Origin: CAZPXZ01 sp965219495
GTDB lineage: Bacteria; Pseudomonadota; Alphaproteobacteria; Rhodobacterales; CAZPXZ01
DNA: 64,000 nucleotides
Direction: 5' to 3'
Assembly (NCBI GenBank): GCA_965219495.1
Contig: OZ244777.1
Span: forward strand, 62,001-126,000
Shown: positions 53,827 through 62,340 of the stretch, in pieces
Numbering within the stretch: the first letter of the stretch is position 1
Layout: each line of letters begins with the position of its first letter
Made by a program: the position numbers and the translations under genes
The notes under the pieces: generated by a model
What the model was told of the DNA's origin: nothing
What the model saw: the letters and a program-made list of their open reading frames with translations, nothing else
Database searches by the model: none

Positions 53827-54942
53827 ATGTCAACAAAGTCATTTGAAGAGCTATTTCGCAGAGCAGCCCAGCGTTCCGCAGAACGCTCGATCAAGTCAAA
53901 CAGTTCGTTTCGCTCAGTCATGCCGATGTTGCGCCACGACGTGCCGACATTCATTGAGGCGCCGCACGATTGGGACAAGCCGGACAGCGACATTGTCTTC
54001 TGCGGCTTTCCATATGAAGGCATCCGGCCACGGGACACACGGACCATGATAGAGCCAGGAATTCCTCTCGAAAACACGGTCTATGCGCGTGACGGGGCGT
54101 TCGAAGCGCCCGATGCAGTCCGCCGCCATTCGCTCCACTATTCCCTGGCGCACGGTCCTGGCCTCCATCATTATGAAATTGATCCCGAGTTTTGCTTGGC
54201 CGCCAACATTTCCATCAGCGATGCGGGCGACTTGCCAGTCGATCTGACTGCCCCCACGGGTTCGATGTTACATGAAGCCTCGGACCAGCTCGGCACAATC
54301 ATCGGCGCCGATCGAGTCCCCATTCTCATGGGCGGAGACGACATTACTCCGTATGTAGGTTTGCGCGCCGTAGCGCGACAGCGCAAGTCCCGGATCGCCG
54401 TCATCAAGTTTGATGCACATTTCGATCTTTGCTGGGAACCGCGCTATTGGGCTGGGTCGCAATGGGCGCGGGCGATGGAAGCTGGATACTTGCTGCCAGA
54501 AGACCTCGCCATTATTGGCATCCGGGGATTTCGGAATCCCAGCGTGTTTGGCGAGGTCGCCCACGAACTTGGCGTTCGCTACTGGACGCTGCCGGCAATC
54601 GGCGAGAAGGGAATTGTAGCCTGTGTTCACGAGGCGGTTGACGCCGTCACCGGACAGGCGGACTTTCTCTACCTGTCTTTCGATGTGGACGTGATGGACC
54701 CGGCATTCCTGCCGGCGCAGAAATACCCTGAACCGGCCGGCATGACGGCGCGAGAGGCGGTCCGAGGACTGCGCGCGGCCGTTGCGGCGGGGCCAACGCT
54801 TTGCGGCTTCGATCTAGCCTGTTTGGCTCCCCGGTATGATGTCAATGGACTGGGCTGTCAGCTTGCCGCACGATTCGCTGTGGAGGTAATCTCCAGTCAC
54901 GCATATCGGCGTTCGTCGGCGCTTCAAGCCAATCCCGAGTAG
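53827..54942 (+). CDS. Divergent ureohydrolase family protein with GGDD metal motif
   Basis: 371 residues. The arginase-fold motifs are IKFDAHFDLCWE and LSFDVDVMDPAFLP, but the first metal-binding motif reads LMGGDDITPYVG, with Asp in place of the usual His. The first 45 residues are extra relative to agmatinase. Such variants could use a different metal pair or act on other guanidino or ureido substrates, for example free guanidine as in the nickel-dependent GdmH branch; I cannot assign it. It is divergent from the importer-ureohydrolase operon across 230 bases. Confidence 0.8.
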   Translation: MSTKSFEELFRRAAQRSAERSIKSNSSFRSVMPMLRHDVPTFIEAPHDWDKPDSDIVFCGFPYEGIRPRDTRTMIEPGIPLENTVYARDGAFEAPDAVRRHSLHYSLAHGPGLHHYEIDPEFCLAANISISDAGDLPVDLTAPTGSMLHEASDQLGTIIGADRVPILMGGDDITPYVGLRAVARQRKSRIAVIKFDAHFDLCWEPRYWAGSQWARAMEAGYLLPEDLAIIGIRGFRNPSVFGEVAHELGVRYWTLPAIGEKGIVACVHEAVDAVTGQADFLYLSFDVDVMDPAFLPAQKYPEPAGMTAREAVRGLRAAVAAGPTLCGFDLACLAPRYDVNGLGCQLAARFAVEVISSHAYRRSSALQANPE

Positions 54943-55053
54943 AGAGAGAGACTCCGTTCTTCGAGCAAGACCATTGCCGAAGCGCGATGCGCCGAGACTG
55001 AATTCGCATTTGCGTCGATGGTCAATGCCCACTTGACTGTCTGCATTCCGGCG

Positions 55054-55314
55054 AAATCCTGGAAACTCCGGTCGAGGCGCTGCAGCACATCCCGGAACAC
55101 CTGCAGGCCGAGGTCGGCGAACTCGGGAAATTGCGGATCGCCGTCAAAGACTTGCATTGGTCGTAATAGGAAATCGAAATCCCGCCTTCTCCCAGGCGCC
55201 GATGCGCTCCTCAAGCGCGGCGTTGTAGAACCGGCAGCAAAGCCGGAGCACCTCGCCAAGACGGCGATGCGCGGCCGGGGTGAGCCGTGTCCGGCATTTG
55301 AATATCCGGAACAC
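55054..55314 (-). pseudogene. Degenerate N-terminal fragment of a TnpB-like protein
   Basis: From a GTG at 55314 the frame reads VFRIFKCRTRLTPAAHRRL and then FYNAALEERIGAWEKAG, which is TnpB/OrfB-like. The frame then breaks; continuing text is found in a second frame (ISISYYDQCKSLT, about 55145-55180) and a third (FPEFADLGLQVFRDVLQRLD, about 55065-55128). So at least two frameshifts and loss of the nuclease domain. It is a relic of an IS200/IS605 or IS607 type element. Confidence 0.72.
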
Positions 55315-55350
55315 CGGTCGGGCGCCACCGGTGGGAGAGGCGGGATTGGG

Positions 55351-55788
55351 TTGCATCGGAGTTCGCCGATCTACGTCTACAAGGCCGAGCGGGTCTGCGC
55401 CCACGTATTCCTGTGCATGCTGGCCTATTGCCTGGAATGGCATCTGCGCCGGCGCCTGGCGCCGATGCTGTTCCAGGACGACGATGCCGCCGCCCGGGCC
55501 CGGCGCAACTCGCCGGTCGAAAAAGCCGAAGTCTCCGACCGCGCAAAGCGGAAAGCCGACACCAAACGGACCGACGACGGCGACACCGTGCACAGCTTCT
55601 CCACCCTGATGCGCGATCTCGCCACCCTGACCCTCAACGAGGTCACCCTGCCCGGCGCAACCCGGCACAGTTTTCCGTTGTTCGCCGTGCCTACCCCCTC
55701 CCAGCAAAAGGCCTTCGAACTGCTCGAAGTGGACCCGACCAAGTTTGTTGCCAGTAAACTGGCAGGCGGATTCCCGATAACTTTCTGA
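55351..55788 (+). pseudogene. C-terminal fragment of an IS1634-family transposase
   Basis: About 145 codons in frame: IYVYKAERVCAHVFLCMLAY and LEWHLRRRLAPMLFQDDD are the C-terminal landmark of IS1634 transposases, and TPSQQKAFELLEVDPTKF is close to the natural end. Everything N-terminal, including the DDE domain start, is missing. It adjoins the TnpB relic on the opposite strand, so two elements have been truncated against each other. Confidence 0.72.
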
Positions 55789-55936
55789 CACCAATGGGCT
55801 TTCGACCATTTTGGCCGAGTAGAGTCGGGGGGAGGCGCGCCCTGCCGTAGGTCGAAGGAGTAGCGGTTGTCCGGCGGCTTTCGCCAGATGCCGGTGCCTC
55901 AATCTCGCCCGTAGTCACGTTTCCTCACCCCCGCTC

Positions 55937-56666
55937 ATCAAACCGGACGGGCCCTACTCAGGCATCCGGCTTACAGACGAGATCATGTCTTCGCCCACGG
56001 AAGGCTCTTGGTCTTCGGCGCAAGGTGGACTAGGCCGAGGTCATGCCACAGCCGCGGGTTGGAGCACCGCACGTATTTTTCGATTTTCACCTTGTGCTTC
56101 CGACAGAGCCACCGTCGCAGCCGCCGGGTCGCGTGTTCATCGACAGCCTTGTAGGCCGGGCTGACTTGTCCGAGGATGTAGTACTTCGACCAGCCGGAGA
56201 GCATCCGGTTCAGGCGTTGTACCCTCTCCTCTGTCGTCATCAGTCCGTACCGCGCAGCCGTCTGGTCGCTGATCTTGCGGCAGATGCTCTGGACGCCGGC
56301 CTTGCTCGGGCGGGTGCCGATGTAGCTCCCCTTCCCGTTCCGGCGGTAGTTGCGTCCAATGCGGTATCCGAGAAACTCGAAAGCTTCGTCCGGATACCGC
56401 AGGCATCGGGATTTCTGTTTGTTGACCGGGAGCTTCAGCTTGTCCATGAGCCGCTTGACCGCCGTCAGCATCTCCGCTGACGGGGCCCTGCCGAGCACAC
56501 AGACATCATCCGCGTAGTTCACGATCTTCGCGCAGTAGCGCCGGGCATAGCCCAGCTTCTTCCAGCCCAGAATGAAACGTCGCATGTAGAGATTGCTGAG
56601 CAGGGGTGAAATCGGAGCCCCTTGTATGGGGATTCTTTTGTCAAGGGGGGGGGCTCCAAAGTTCAA
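55937..56666 (-). mobile_element. 3' part of a group II intron (truncated maturase and domain V)
   Basis: The maturase fragment is followed on the minus strand by a domain V-like sequence (55937-55971), reading AGCCGGATGCC, a short loop and GGGCCCGTCCGGTTT, then GATGAGCGGGGG. The AGC start of the catalytic triad and the GUCCGGUU-like descending strand fit domain V; the tetraloop is not a clean GNRA. The remaining upstream part of the intron is probably in 56667-57060. The 3' exon boundary was not located. Confidence 0.7.
55983..56666 (-). pseudogene. Group II intron reverse transcriptase/maturase, N-terminally truncated
   Basis: 227 codons covering the end of the RT domain and the maturase domain. 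IQGAPISPLLSNLYMRRF is the region before the catalytic strand, NYADDVCVLGR is the YADD active site, EAFEFLGYRIGRNYR follows, and LNRMLSGWSKYY plus ATRRLRRWLCRKHKVK make the maturase X domain. A complete enzyme would have about 200 more N-terminal residues (fingers and first palm aspartate). A run of nine G bases at 56645-56653 lies just inside the start, a likely slip or break point. Confidence 0.8.
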
Positions 56667-57236
56667 GGCAGCGCTGACGGGACGGTCCTTGCCCGAAGGA
56701 CCGGCGCAGATGGAGGCTCGTGGCGAGGTGGCGATTTACCGCTCAGCGGCTCAAGGTCTTGGGGCACCGAACGGTTTCGGGTTCCGAGAACGATGCTGCC
56801 GACAGGCCGAACTCCCGGATGTCTCCGTTCGCCGGGAACGCGGGGCACGCGCGCTGCGACGGCGCCGCCCGGAACGGCGCATGTTCGCGTCTTTGCCCGT
56901 GCGGGGCGATGCCCCCGCGATTGACGTTCGGGTTGTTGGGCGGTGGCTGGCCGGGGGTTCTGCTGCTTGTTCCGTGCCTGTGTGATTCTATTGGATCCGA
57001 GGGGAACTTCTCGCCGGCGGCGCAGTACGTCGCGCCACACCCTTGTATTCGGTTGGGCCGTGTTCGGCCCGGACCATGATGCAGTGATTCGCATCGGCGG
57101 CGCAGTTCCGAGGCGGCGGGCCCAGCCTTGCGGACGGCGTAAGAGCCATGGGGCGTCATCGGGTTGCCGCCACCTCGGATCGTGAGGGCCGGGCAGGGCC
57201 AAAGTCTGGCTTGCCCGGCCGGTCACCTGGTTCCGG
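56667..57236 (-). other. Probable 5' group II intron RNA region and 3' flank of the IS110-type gene
   Basis: No coding frame is convincing. On the minus strand, from about 57040, the text GTGTGGCGCGACG then GCCGGCGAGAAG, and later GCACGGAACAAGCAGCAG, has the look of a group II intron 5' end and domain I. The first 180 bases after the transposase stop (57060-57236) belong to the IS110-type element and hold a strong hairpin at 57187-57220. The intron thus appears internally deleted, its 5' RNA joined to the last third of its maturase. Confidence 0.45.
57187..57220. ncRNA. Strong hairpin after the IS110-type transposase (possible bridge-RNA part)
   Basis: GGCCGGGCA and TGCCCGGCC form a perfect 9-bp stem, and an inner GCCA/TGGC pair extends the structure, 16 bases beyond the transposase stop. 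In the IS1111 group the bridge RNA is encoded downstream of the recombinase, so this position is right, but a simple terminator would look the same. The assignment is tentative. Confidence 0.3.
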
Positions 57237-58250
57237 CTACGGCTGCGCCGGTTTCAAGATGACGCCGGCGGGCACTTCTCCTTGTGTGGAGTAGCGCCAC
57301 AGGGCGATCAAAAGCTTGCGCGCCAGGGCGACGATCATCCTCTTGCGCACCTCCTTGCCGGCGTGTTCGGTGTTTTCGCAGAACCACTGCGCCAGCTCGC
57401 TTTCGGGCTGGAACCGCAGGAAGCGCCAGGCGAACTGGATCATGCCGTTGCGCACCCGCGCATTGCCGGCTCGCGCCAAGCCTCTTTCGCGCCGTTTGGC
57501 GCCGCTCTCGTCGGGCGATCCGGTGAGTCCGCCGTACCGCGCCACCGCCCGCCGGTCGCGCAGCTTGCGGGAAAACACCTCGCCGGCGAGCATATCGGCG
57601 GTTTCGACGCCGAGCCCGTGAATCTCGCTCAACATCCGCACCATGGCGTGATGCTTGTCGTCCGGGCGCCGCGCCATGCGTTCCTCCCGATCCGCCTCGA
57701 TCGCGGCGATCTGCTCGCGCAGGAAACCCAGCCGCGCCATCTCGCGGCGCAGTTCCGCCATGGCGTTCGGCGGCGCCGGTTCGCCTTCCGGGGTGCGAAG
57801 CTCGGCAAGCAGCCCGGGCGCTTTCTTCAACTTCGGGTTGAAGCCGCGGACGCCAAGCCGTACCAACGTCGCTTTCATCCGGTTGGTCACCCGGGTCGCT
57901 TCCCGGACGAGCACTTCCCGCTCGCGATGCGCCCCCTTCGCGTCCTCTTCCTCGATCGACGGAACCGCAACCATCCGGCAATGTTCTTCCTCGCCGCGCA
58001 ACCAGCCGAAGAACGCGCGCATCAAGAGCCGGCAATCCAGCCGGTCGGTCTTCGCCCGCCGGTGGTCCCGCTTCACCGGAATGCTGGTCGCATGCATCAC
58101 CAACGTCTCGACCCCGCGGGCGCGCAGCCAGCGCGCCAGCCAGAAGCCGTCGCGGCCCGCCTCGTAGGCGACGCAGATCCGCTGCATCGAATGCCCCCGT
58201 TTCCCTGCTCTTTGAAACAGCCAAAGGCGGCTGCTTGGAAAGGAAAGCAA
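57237..58250 (-). pseudogene. IS110-family (IS1111-like) transposase, N-terminally truncated
   Basis: 337 codons. From about residue 23: QRICVAYEAGRDGFWLARWL, then AKTDRLDCRLL (DEDD-domain aspartate), a coiled middle, and the C-terminal Tnp_20 region with MLSEIHGLGVETADMLAG, RYGGLTGSPDESG and GNARVRNGMIQFAWRFL carrying the catalytic serine region. Full-length relatives start about 70 residues earlier with the first DEDD aspartate (a GIDVHK-like motif), which is absent, so the enzyme should be inactive. The first 20 residues as called are not family-like. Confidence 0.8.
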
Positions 58251-58344
58251 TGAAGGATCGCGCGATCCCGATTTCCAGCTTTAAACCGATTTCCCAGTCA
58301 CTCCGTCAACGGAGCAATCCGGGAAAAAACAGCCCGATCCTGAC

Positions 58345-58973
58345 GAATTAATCAGAGATACAACACCATAGCGCGCCGCGTAGTCACCGGCCATCGCACG
58401 CAGGCACAGGCTGAGCGCCTTCGAGGCCAGGTTCCGGCACCCGGTCCCGGGACGAACAAGAAAACGCGACAGCCCCACTACCCGGTCAAGATGCGCCTCG
58501 CGGCGGCCCGCGTCCCATCCGATCCGCCGGTCGCGCGGCTGCAGCGCTAGCGCCGAGGCGGCGAACAGGCAGCCGCCGAGCCAGCCGTGCTCCGAGCCGA
58601 TCAGATACCGAAGCTGCCGCCCCACATGCACAACCGCCCCGTGCGGATGTTCCCGCCGCATCATCTCGTTGAACCGCCGCCGATCCGCTTCCTCATCGAC
58701 CCGCAGCGCCACAAGGCCGTCGATCCGCCCGACACCGGAACCGGGACCTGGCGGCGGCAGCACAATGCCCCCCGCGCGCTCAAGCTCCCGCAGCGCCGAC
58801 AGGCATCCCGCCTCCTGCAGCCGGCCACGCGGATCGCGGAAATCGAAACGCGCGCAATCCTCGCGCACCAAAGCCGAGCGACCGGAAAACGCATCCGGCG
58901 CCGGAAGCGCCGCCAATGTCTCCCGTCCTTCGTCCGAAAACAGGGTGCGGCGAATCAGATTCTGTGCAAGCAT
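58345..58973 (-). pseudogene. DUF4338 (DruA-like) protein fragment
   Basis: From MLAQNLIRRTLFSDEG at 58973 the frame reads LRELERAGGIVLPPPGPGSG, HVGRQLRYLIGSEHGWLGG, PRDRRIGWDAGRREAHLD and FLVRPGTGCRNLASKALSLC, a clear DUF4338 pattern, ending about YAARYGV. The frame goes on to 58281 with unrelated residues. DUF4338 occurs in the Druantia protein DruA and, far more often, at the N terminus of transposase-like proteins; with only mobile relics around it, the second origin is favoured here. Whatever followed has been replaced by the IS110 relic. Confidence 0.72.
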
Positions 58974-59022
58974 GCACCCTGATAACAGGCGCAGTAAAAA
59001 AAGTTCAGTAGCAAAAAGCGCA

Positions 59023-60166
59023 ATGGGCAGCCCGCGCCCGGCGGCCTCGCTGGCGGTGTTTTGGGAAGCCTCCCGGCGGCTGTATTCGCAACTGGTGGAC
59101 CGGCATGGCCTGCGCCGCATCCCCCCTGGACCTGGATGCGACGATCGTTGCCTCGGGCAAGCGCGAAGCGCTGCCGACTTACCGGGCTTCGGCCGGGGTG
59201 TGTCCGGGGGAGACGGGGTACCAGCCGCTGAACGTGTTTTGCGCGGAACCGGGGCTGATGGCGCATTCGGAGATGCGCGACGGCAACGTGCCGGCCAGGG
59301 AAGGCAACGCCCGGGTGCTGCTGGAGGCGCTGGAACGGCTGCCCGGCGCGGTCGAAGAGGTGACGGTGCGCAGCGACAGCGCCGGACATGCAGTCGAGGT
59401 GATCCGGCTCTGCAACCGTCCGGAGACCCGGCCGGACGCCGGCGGCGCCCGGCGCTTGGGGGTGGTCGGCTTGGTGATTTCGGCGGTGCATTCCGAGGCG
59501 CTGATGAACCAAGTGATGCGAACCCCGGAGACCGCATGGAAGCCGTTCGGGGAGAAGCCGAAAGAACCGGAGGCCGAAGTGGCCTCGATTGCCGGGATCA
59601 ACTTCGTGTCGAATGCCGACGGCAATCGCAAGGGGCCCGAGATCCTTCGCTACATTGCCGTGCGAAGGCCCCGGCCCGGATCGCTCGGAGTGAAGGCCAA
59701 CGAGATCCCCGCCCGTGACGGCCACCCGGCCTACGGCATTCGGGCGCTGCTGACCAGCATCCCGGCGCCCGGCGGCGAGCGGCCGGACGGCCTCGGACCG
59801 AAACCGATGCCGGCAGAAGAAGTCCTGTCCTTCGCCAACCGCCGCTGCGGCGACGCCGAGCAGGTCCACGATACGCTCAAGAACAGCCTCGCCGGCGGCA
59901 TCCTGCCCTGCGGCCGGTTCGGCAGCAACGCGGCCTGGTGGCACGGCGCCATCCTGGCGTTGAACGTCCACGCCTGGCTCGGCCATAGCGCCCTCGAAGC
60001 CGACTTGCGCCGGGCCCACTGGAAACGGCTGCGGGCGGTGATCCTGGTCCACGCTGCGCGCCTGGTCTGGCACGCGCGGAGATGGATCCTGGTGTTGCGG
60101 CAAGCCGGAACCGAAGAACTTCGCGCCGCCCTGGAACGCCTTTCCAGATGCTCCGCTCCCTGTTGA
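59023..60166 (+). pseudogene. IS1380-family transposase with a frameshift, N-terminally truncated
   Basis: Frame one gives LAVFWEASRRLYSQLVDRHG; at the C6 tract 59121-59126 the text switches frame and continues LDLDATIVASGKREALPTY, then GYQPLNVFCAEPG, SEMRDGNVPA, VTVRSDSAGHAVEV and, near the end, NRRCGDAEQVHDTLKNSLAG with FGSNAAWWHGAILALNVHAW. One C fewer would repair the frame (RRIPLDLDATIV). The first hundred or so residues of a normal IS1380 transposase are missing. Confidence 0.82.
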
Positions 60167-60943
60167 CGCCGGGAGATCCCCGCTGCAACCGCCGGCAAAT
60201 CCGAGCCGCCGTCGAACCGTGACCGGAAGCGGGGCGCGCCACCGAAATTCTGCGCAAACGCTCGATCCGTTACGCCTCGGTGATCGCCCGGGGCGCCGGA
60301 AAACGAATCACCCGGCTTCTCCGCGCAATTCGCGCCAAAATCTCCGCCAGAACCTCCTCAGACCCCGTTCCATAGCCGTAGCTCGCGTATTTGGGGAGTT
60401 TTTGCTTGGTTGCTTCATTGAGCGATTCGTGCCATCGTTTTTGCAAATGCGCAAGCGGAAACCGCCTTCCTGTCAACCCATGTATGTAGTACCCAAATCT
60501 ACCTCCCGGTTGCGGCCATCGGATCGTTCGCCGCCATCGCGAAGGCTTCGCTGGATCGGGCGTGTGCAGTTTCTGGAAATGCGATCGGGGTATGTTTCCG
60601 ACCCGACAAATGTTCACTGTCGAGTTATCAAACAACGATGGCGCCGGAATGCGCATTGGCTAGCTGACCATTGCCTTGGTCGCAACGTCGTGAGGAATAC
60701 TGGCAGTGCGGCCTCCCGCCGGCACCGGACAATTTCGTGGAAGTGCGACCGTCGAATCGAAATATGATCCGGAATTTCAGAGAAGATGGTTTTTCAATGG
60801 CATGGGCGCACAGGCAATCATCAGCAAGAGCGGTGAGATTTCACTGAAAGGTGTGTGGGCGCATCGCGGGGTGAACAGGAAGGGGAGGTCGCAATAGAGC
60901 GCCTCCCTAAAGCGCGCGGCAACAAATAACGATGAATGCGGGG
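60167..60943. other. Unassigned stretch between IS1380 relic and tRNA-Arg
   Basis: About 780 bases. Open frames exist (60270-60656 minus, 60706-60897 plus) but none is recognisable. The first 150 bases are GC-rich and belong with the IS debris; the rest is closer to ordinary intergenic composition. Lying at the 3' side of a tRNA gene, this is where an island attachment site would be expected, but I saw no second copy of the tRNA end. Confidence 0.4.
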
Positions 60944-61020
60944 TGGCGCACCCGAGAGGATTCGAACCTCTGACCCCCGCCTTCGGAGGGCGGTGCTCTG
61001 TCCTGCTGAGCTACGGGTGC
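60944..61020 (-). tRNA. tRNA-Arg (anticodon CCG)
   Basis: A complete cloverleaf of 77 bases including encoded CCA: acceptor GCACCCG/CGGGTGC, D stem GCTC/GAGC, anticodon stem CCGCC/GGCGG with loop CTCCGAA (anticodon CCG, reads CGG), T stem AGAGG/CCTCT with loop TTCGAAT. It is transcribed away from the ABC ATPase gene, with its 3' end facing the mobile-element graveyard, a classic integration target orientation. Confidence 0.97.
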
Positions 61021-61090
61021 TCCTCGACACAGTACATTTTCTTACGAAGTGCGTCCATTTGCAATTGGTGTCTTGGTGTCCGCTGCACCT

Positions 61091-62041
61091 TCATTGGTCT
61101 CCGAGCCTCGTTCCCGTCAGGGCAAGGAATACATCGCGCAGATCCTGTTCATCCGTGGTTATGTCCTGGATTCGAATTCCCTTGCCGCGAATCCTGTCAA
61201 GGATTTGCTCTATAGGCGTTTGACTGCGGGAGAATGTCACGCGAATCGCTCCGTCTGGTCGAATCGTTGCCGAGGCTCCGGGTGCCGGGCTGACCAAGTC
61301 CGCAGGAAGCTCGGTCAAGTTCTTTGCGGGGAAGATATTTACGCTCTTCAGCTCGGACTGGCGAAGGAGAGCGTGCTTTTCTTCGCATGCCACAACCCTT
61401 CCGTGCTGCAGAATTGCGATGGTGTCGCAAAGCTCCTCGGCTTCTTCGAGGTAGTGCGTGGTCAGTATCACGGTGGTGCCCGCCGCGTTGCGACTGCGCA
61501 CGTATTCCCACAGGTGAATGCGAAGCTCGACATCGACTCCCGCTGTCGGTTCGTCCAGGACGAGAACGGGAGGATTGTGAACCAAGGCCTTTGCGACCAG
61601 AAGCCTTCTGCGCATGCCGCCGGACAAGGAACGCGTATAGCCGTGCGCCTCGTTTGCGAGTCCCACGGCTTCAAGAATCTCCATCGTTCTCCGTCGCGAC
61701 TTTGGTACCGCGTATAGGCCTGCCTGCAATTCGAGCACTTCGAACGGGGTAAAAAACGGGTCGATGTTCAGTTCTTGGGGCACAACGCCAATCATTGCGC
61801 GTGAAGTGCGGGGATTCGCCTCCTGATCAAATCCCCAAATCCGGACGAGCCCGGAATCCTTGATTACGAGACCCGCAAGAATATTGATGAACGTTGACTT
61901 TCCGGCGCCGTTGGGTCCCAGCAACCCGAAAATCGACCCAACGGGAACCTCCAGATCAATTCCCTCGAGCGCGAGTTTGCCGCCGTGCCGGGTGTGGTAG
62001 GTCTTGTGAACATTTCGCGCCTCGATGGCAAGACTTCGCAT
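61091..62041 (-). CDS. ABC transporter ATP-binding protein (ABC-2 / drug-export type)
   Basis: 316 residues from the ATG at 62041 (MRSLAIEARNVHKTY); 7 residues longer from 62062. Walker A GPNGAGKSTFINIL (about residues 42-55), signature SLSGGMRRRLLVAKAL, Walker B VLVLDEPTAGVD, H-loop TTHYLEEAEEL. The C-terminal 80 residues resemble the regulatory tail of CcmA/NodI-type exporters. No permease gene is adjacent on this side, so its transport partner is outside the window or unlinked. It is divergent from the zinc-ribbon gene. Confidence 0.9.
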   Translation of the reverse strand: MRSLAIEARNVHKTYHTRHGGKLALEGIDLEVPVGSIFGLLGPNGAGKSTFINILAGLVIKDSGLVRIWGFDQEANPRTSRAMIGVVPQELNIDPFFTPFEVLELQAGLYAVPKSRRRTMEILEAVGLANEAHGYTRSLSGGMRRRLLVAKALVHNPPVLVLDEPTAGVDVELRIHLWEYVRSRNAAGTTVILTTHYLEEAEELCDTIAILQHGRVVACEEKHALLRQSELKSVNIFPAKNLTELPADLVSPAPGASATIRPDGAIRVTFSRSQTPIEQILDRIRGKGIRIQDITTDEQDLRDVFLALTGTRLGDQ

Positions 62042-62136
62042 TGAATTTCGGCTTTCTCGCATACCTTCAACTTGTTCGGGACGTGGTGTGCATTATCATG
62101 TCTGCGCGTCCAATTTCAAAAGCCAATGCGTAAGCC

Positions 62137-62325
62137 GTGTACGTGGATCCCGAATCAATTCAAGCCCCCGAAATTCAGCGGGTTCAAACAGTAGCCGTGC
62201 AGTGTGACGGCGGCGGTGGCGCATCGGGGCATCCATTGGTGTATCTCCGCATAGGTGAGTCCGGTTATGTGGAATGCCCGTATTGCGACAAGCGGTTCGT
62301 TCTTGACGGGGACGACGATGCCTGA
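62137..62325 (+). CDS. Zinc-ribbon (CHCC, NDUFS6-like) domain protein
   Basis: 62 residues from a GTG at 62137. The signature is Cys23 in VAVQCDGGGG, His32 in GHPLVYLRIG, and Cys-x-x-Cys in VECPYCDKRFVL (about 47-50), together a CHCC zinc site. This small family is related to the mitochondrial complex I subunit NDUFS6; a bacterial role in complex I or Fe-S maturation is suspected but not proven. It is followed by polA 15 bases later on the same strand. Confidence 0.88.
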   Translation: MYVDPESIQAPEIQRVQTVAVQCDGGGGASGHPLVYLRIGESGYVECPYCDKRFVLDGDDDA

Positions 62326-62340
62326 AGCGACGGCGCCTTG

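Noticed and set aside
57282..58253. A 323-codon plus-strand frame
   Set aside because: Antisense of the IS110-type transposase.
58281..59537. A 418-codon minus-strand frame as one gene
   Set aside because: Only the part from 58973 to about 58345 has DUF4338 similarity; the first 185 codons are antisense to the IS1380 relic and are low-complexity proline and arginine.
58669..59718. A 349-codon plus-strand frame
   Set aside because: It is antisense to the DUF4338 fragment at first and then enters the wrong frame of the IS1380 transposase; only about 30 codons before the C6 tract are real.
54943..60943. CRISPR array or Druantia defence island
   Set aside because: No regular direct repeats were seen, and the DUF4338 piece is a lone relic without DruB to DruE companions.
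60943..61223. Protein frames across the tRNA
   Set aside because: The sequence is a perfect tRNA-Arg cloverleaf; the frames are by-products.
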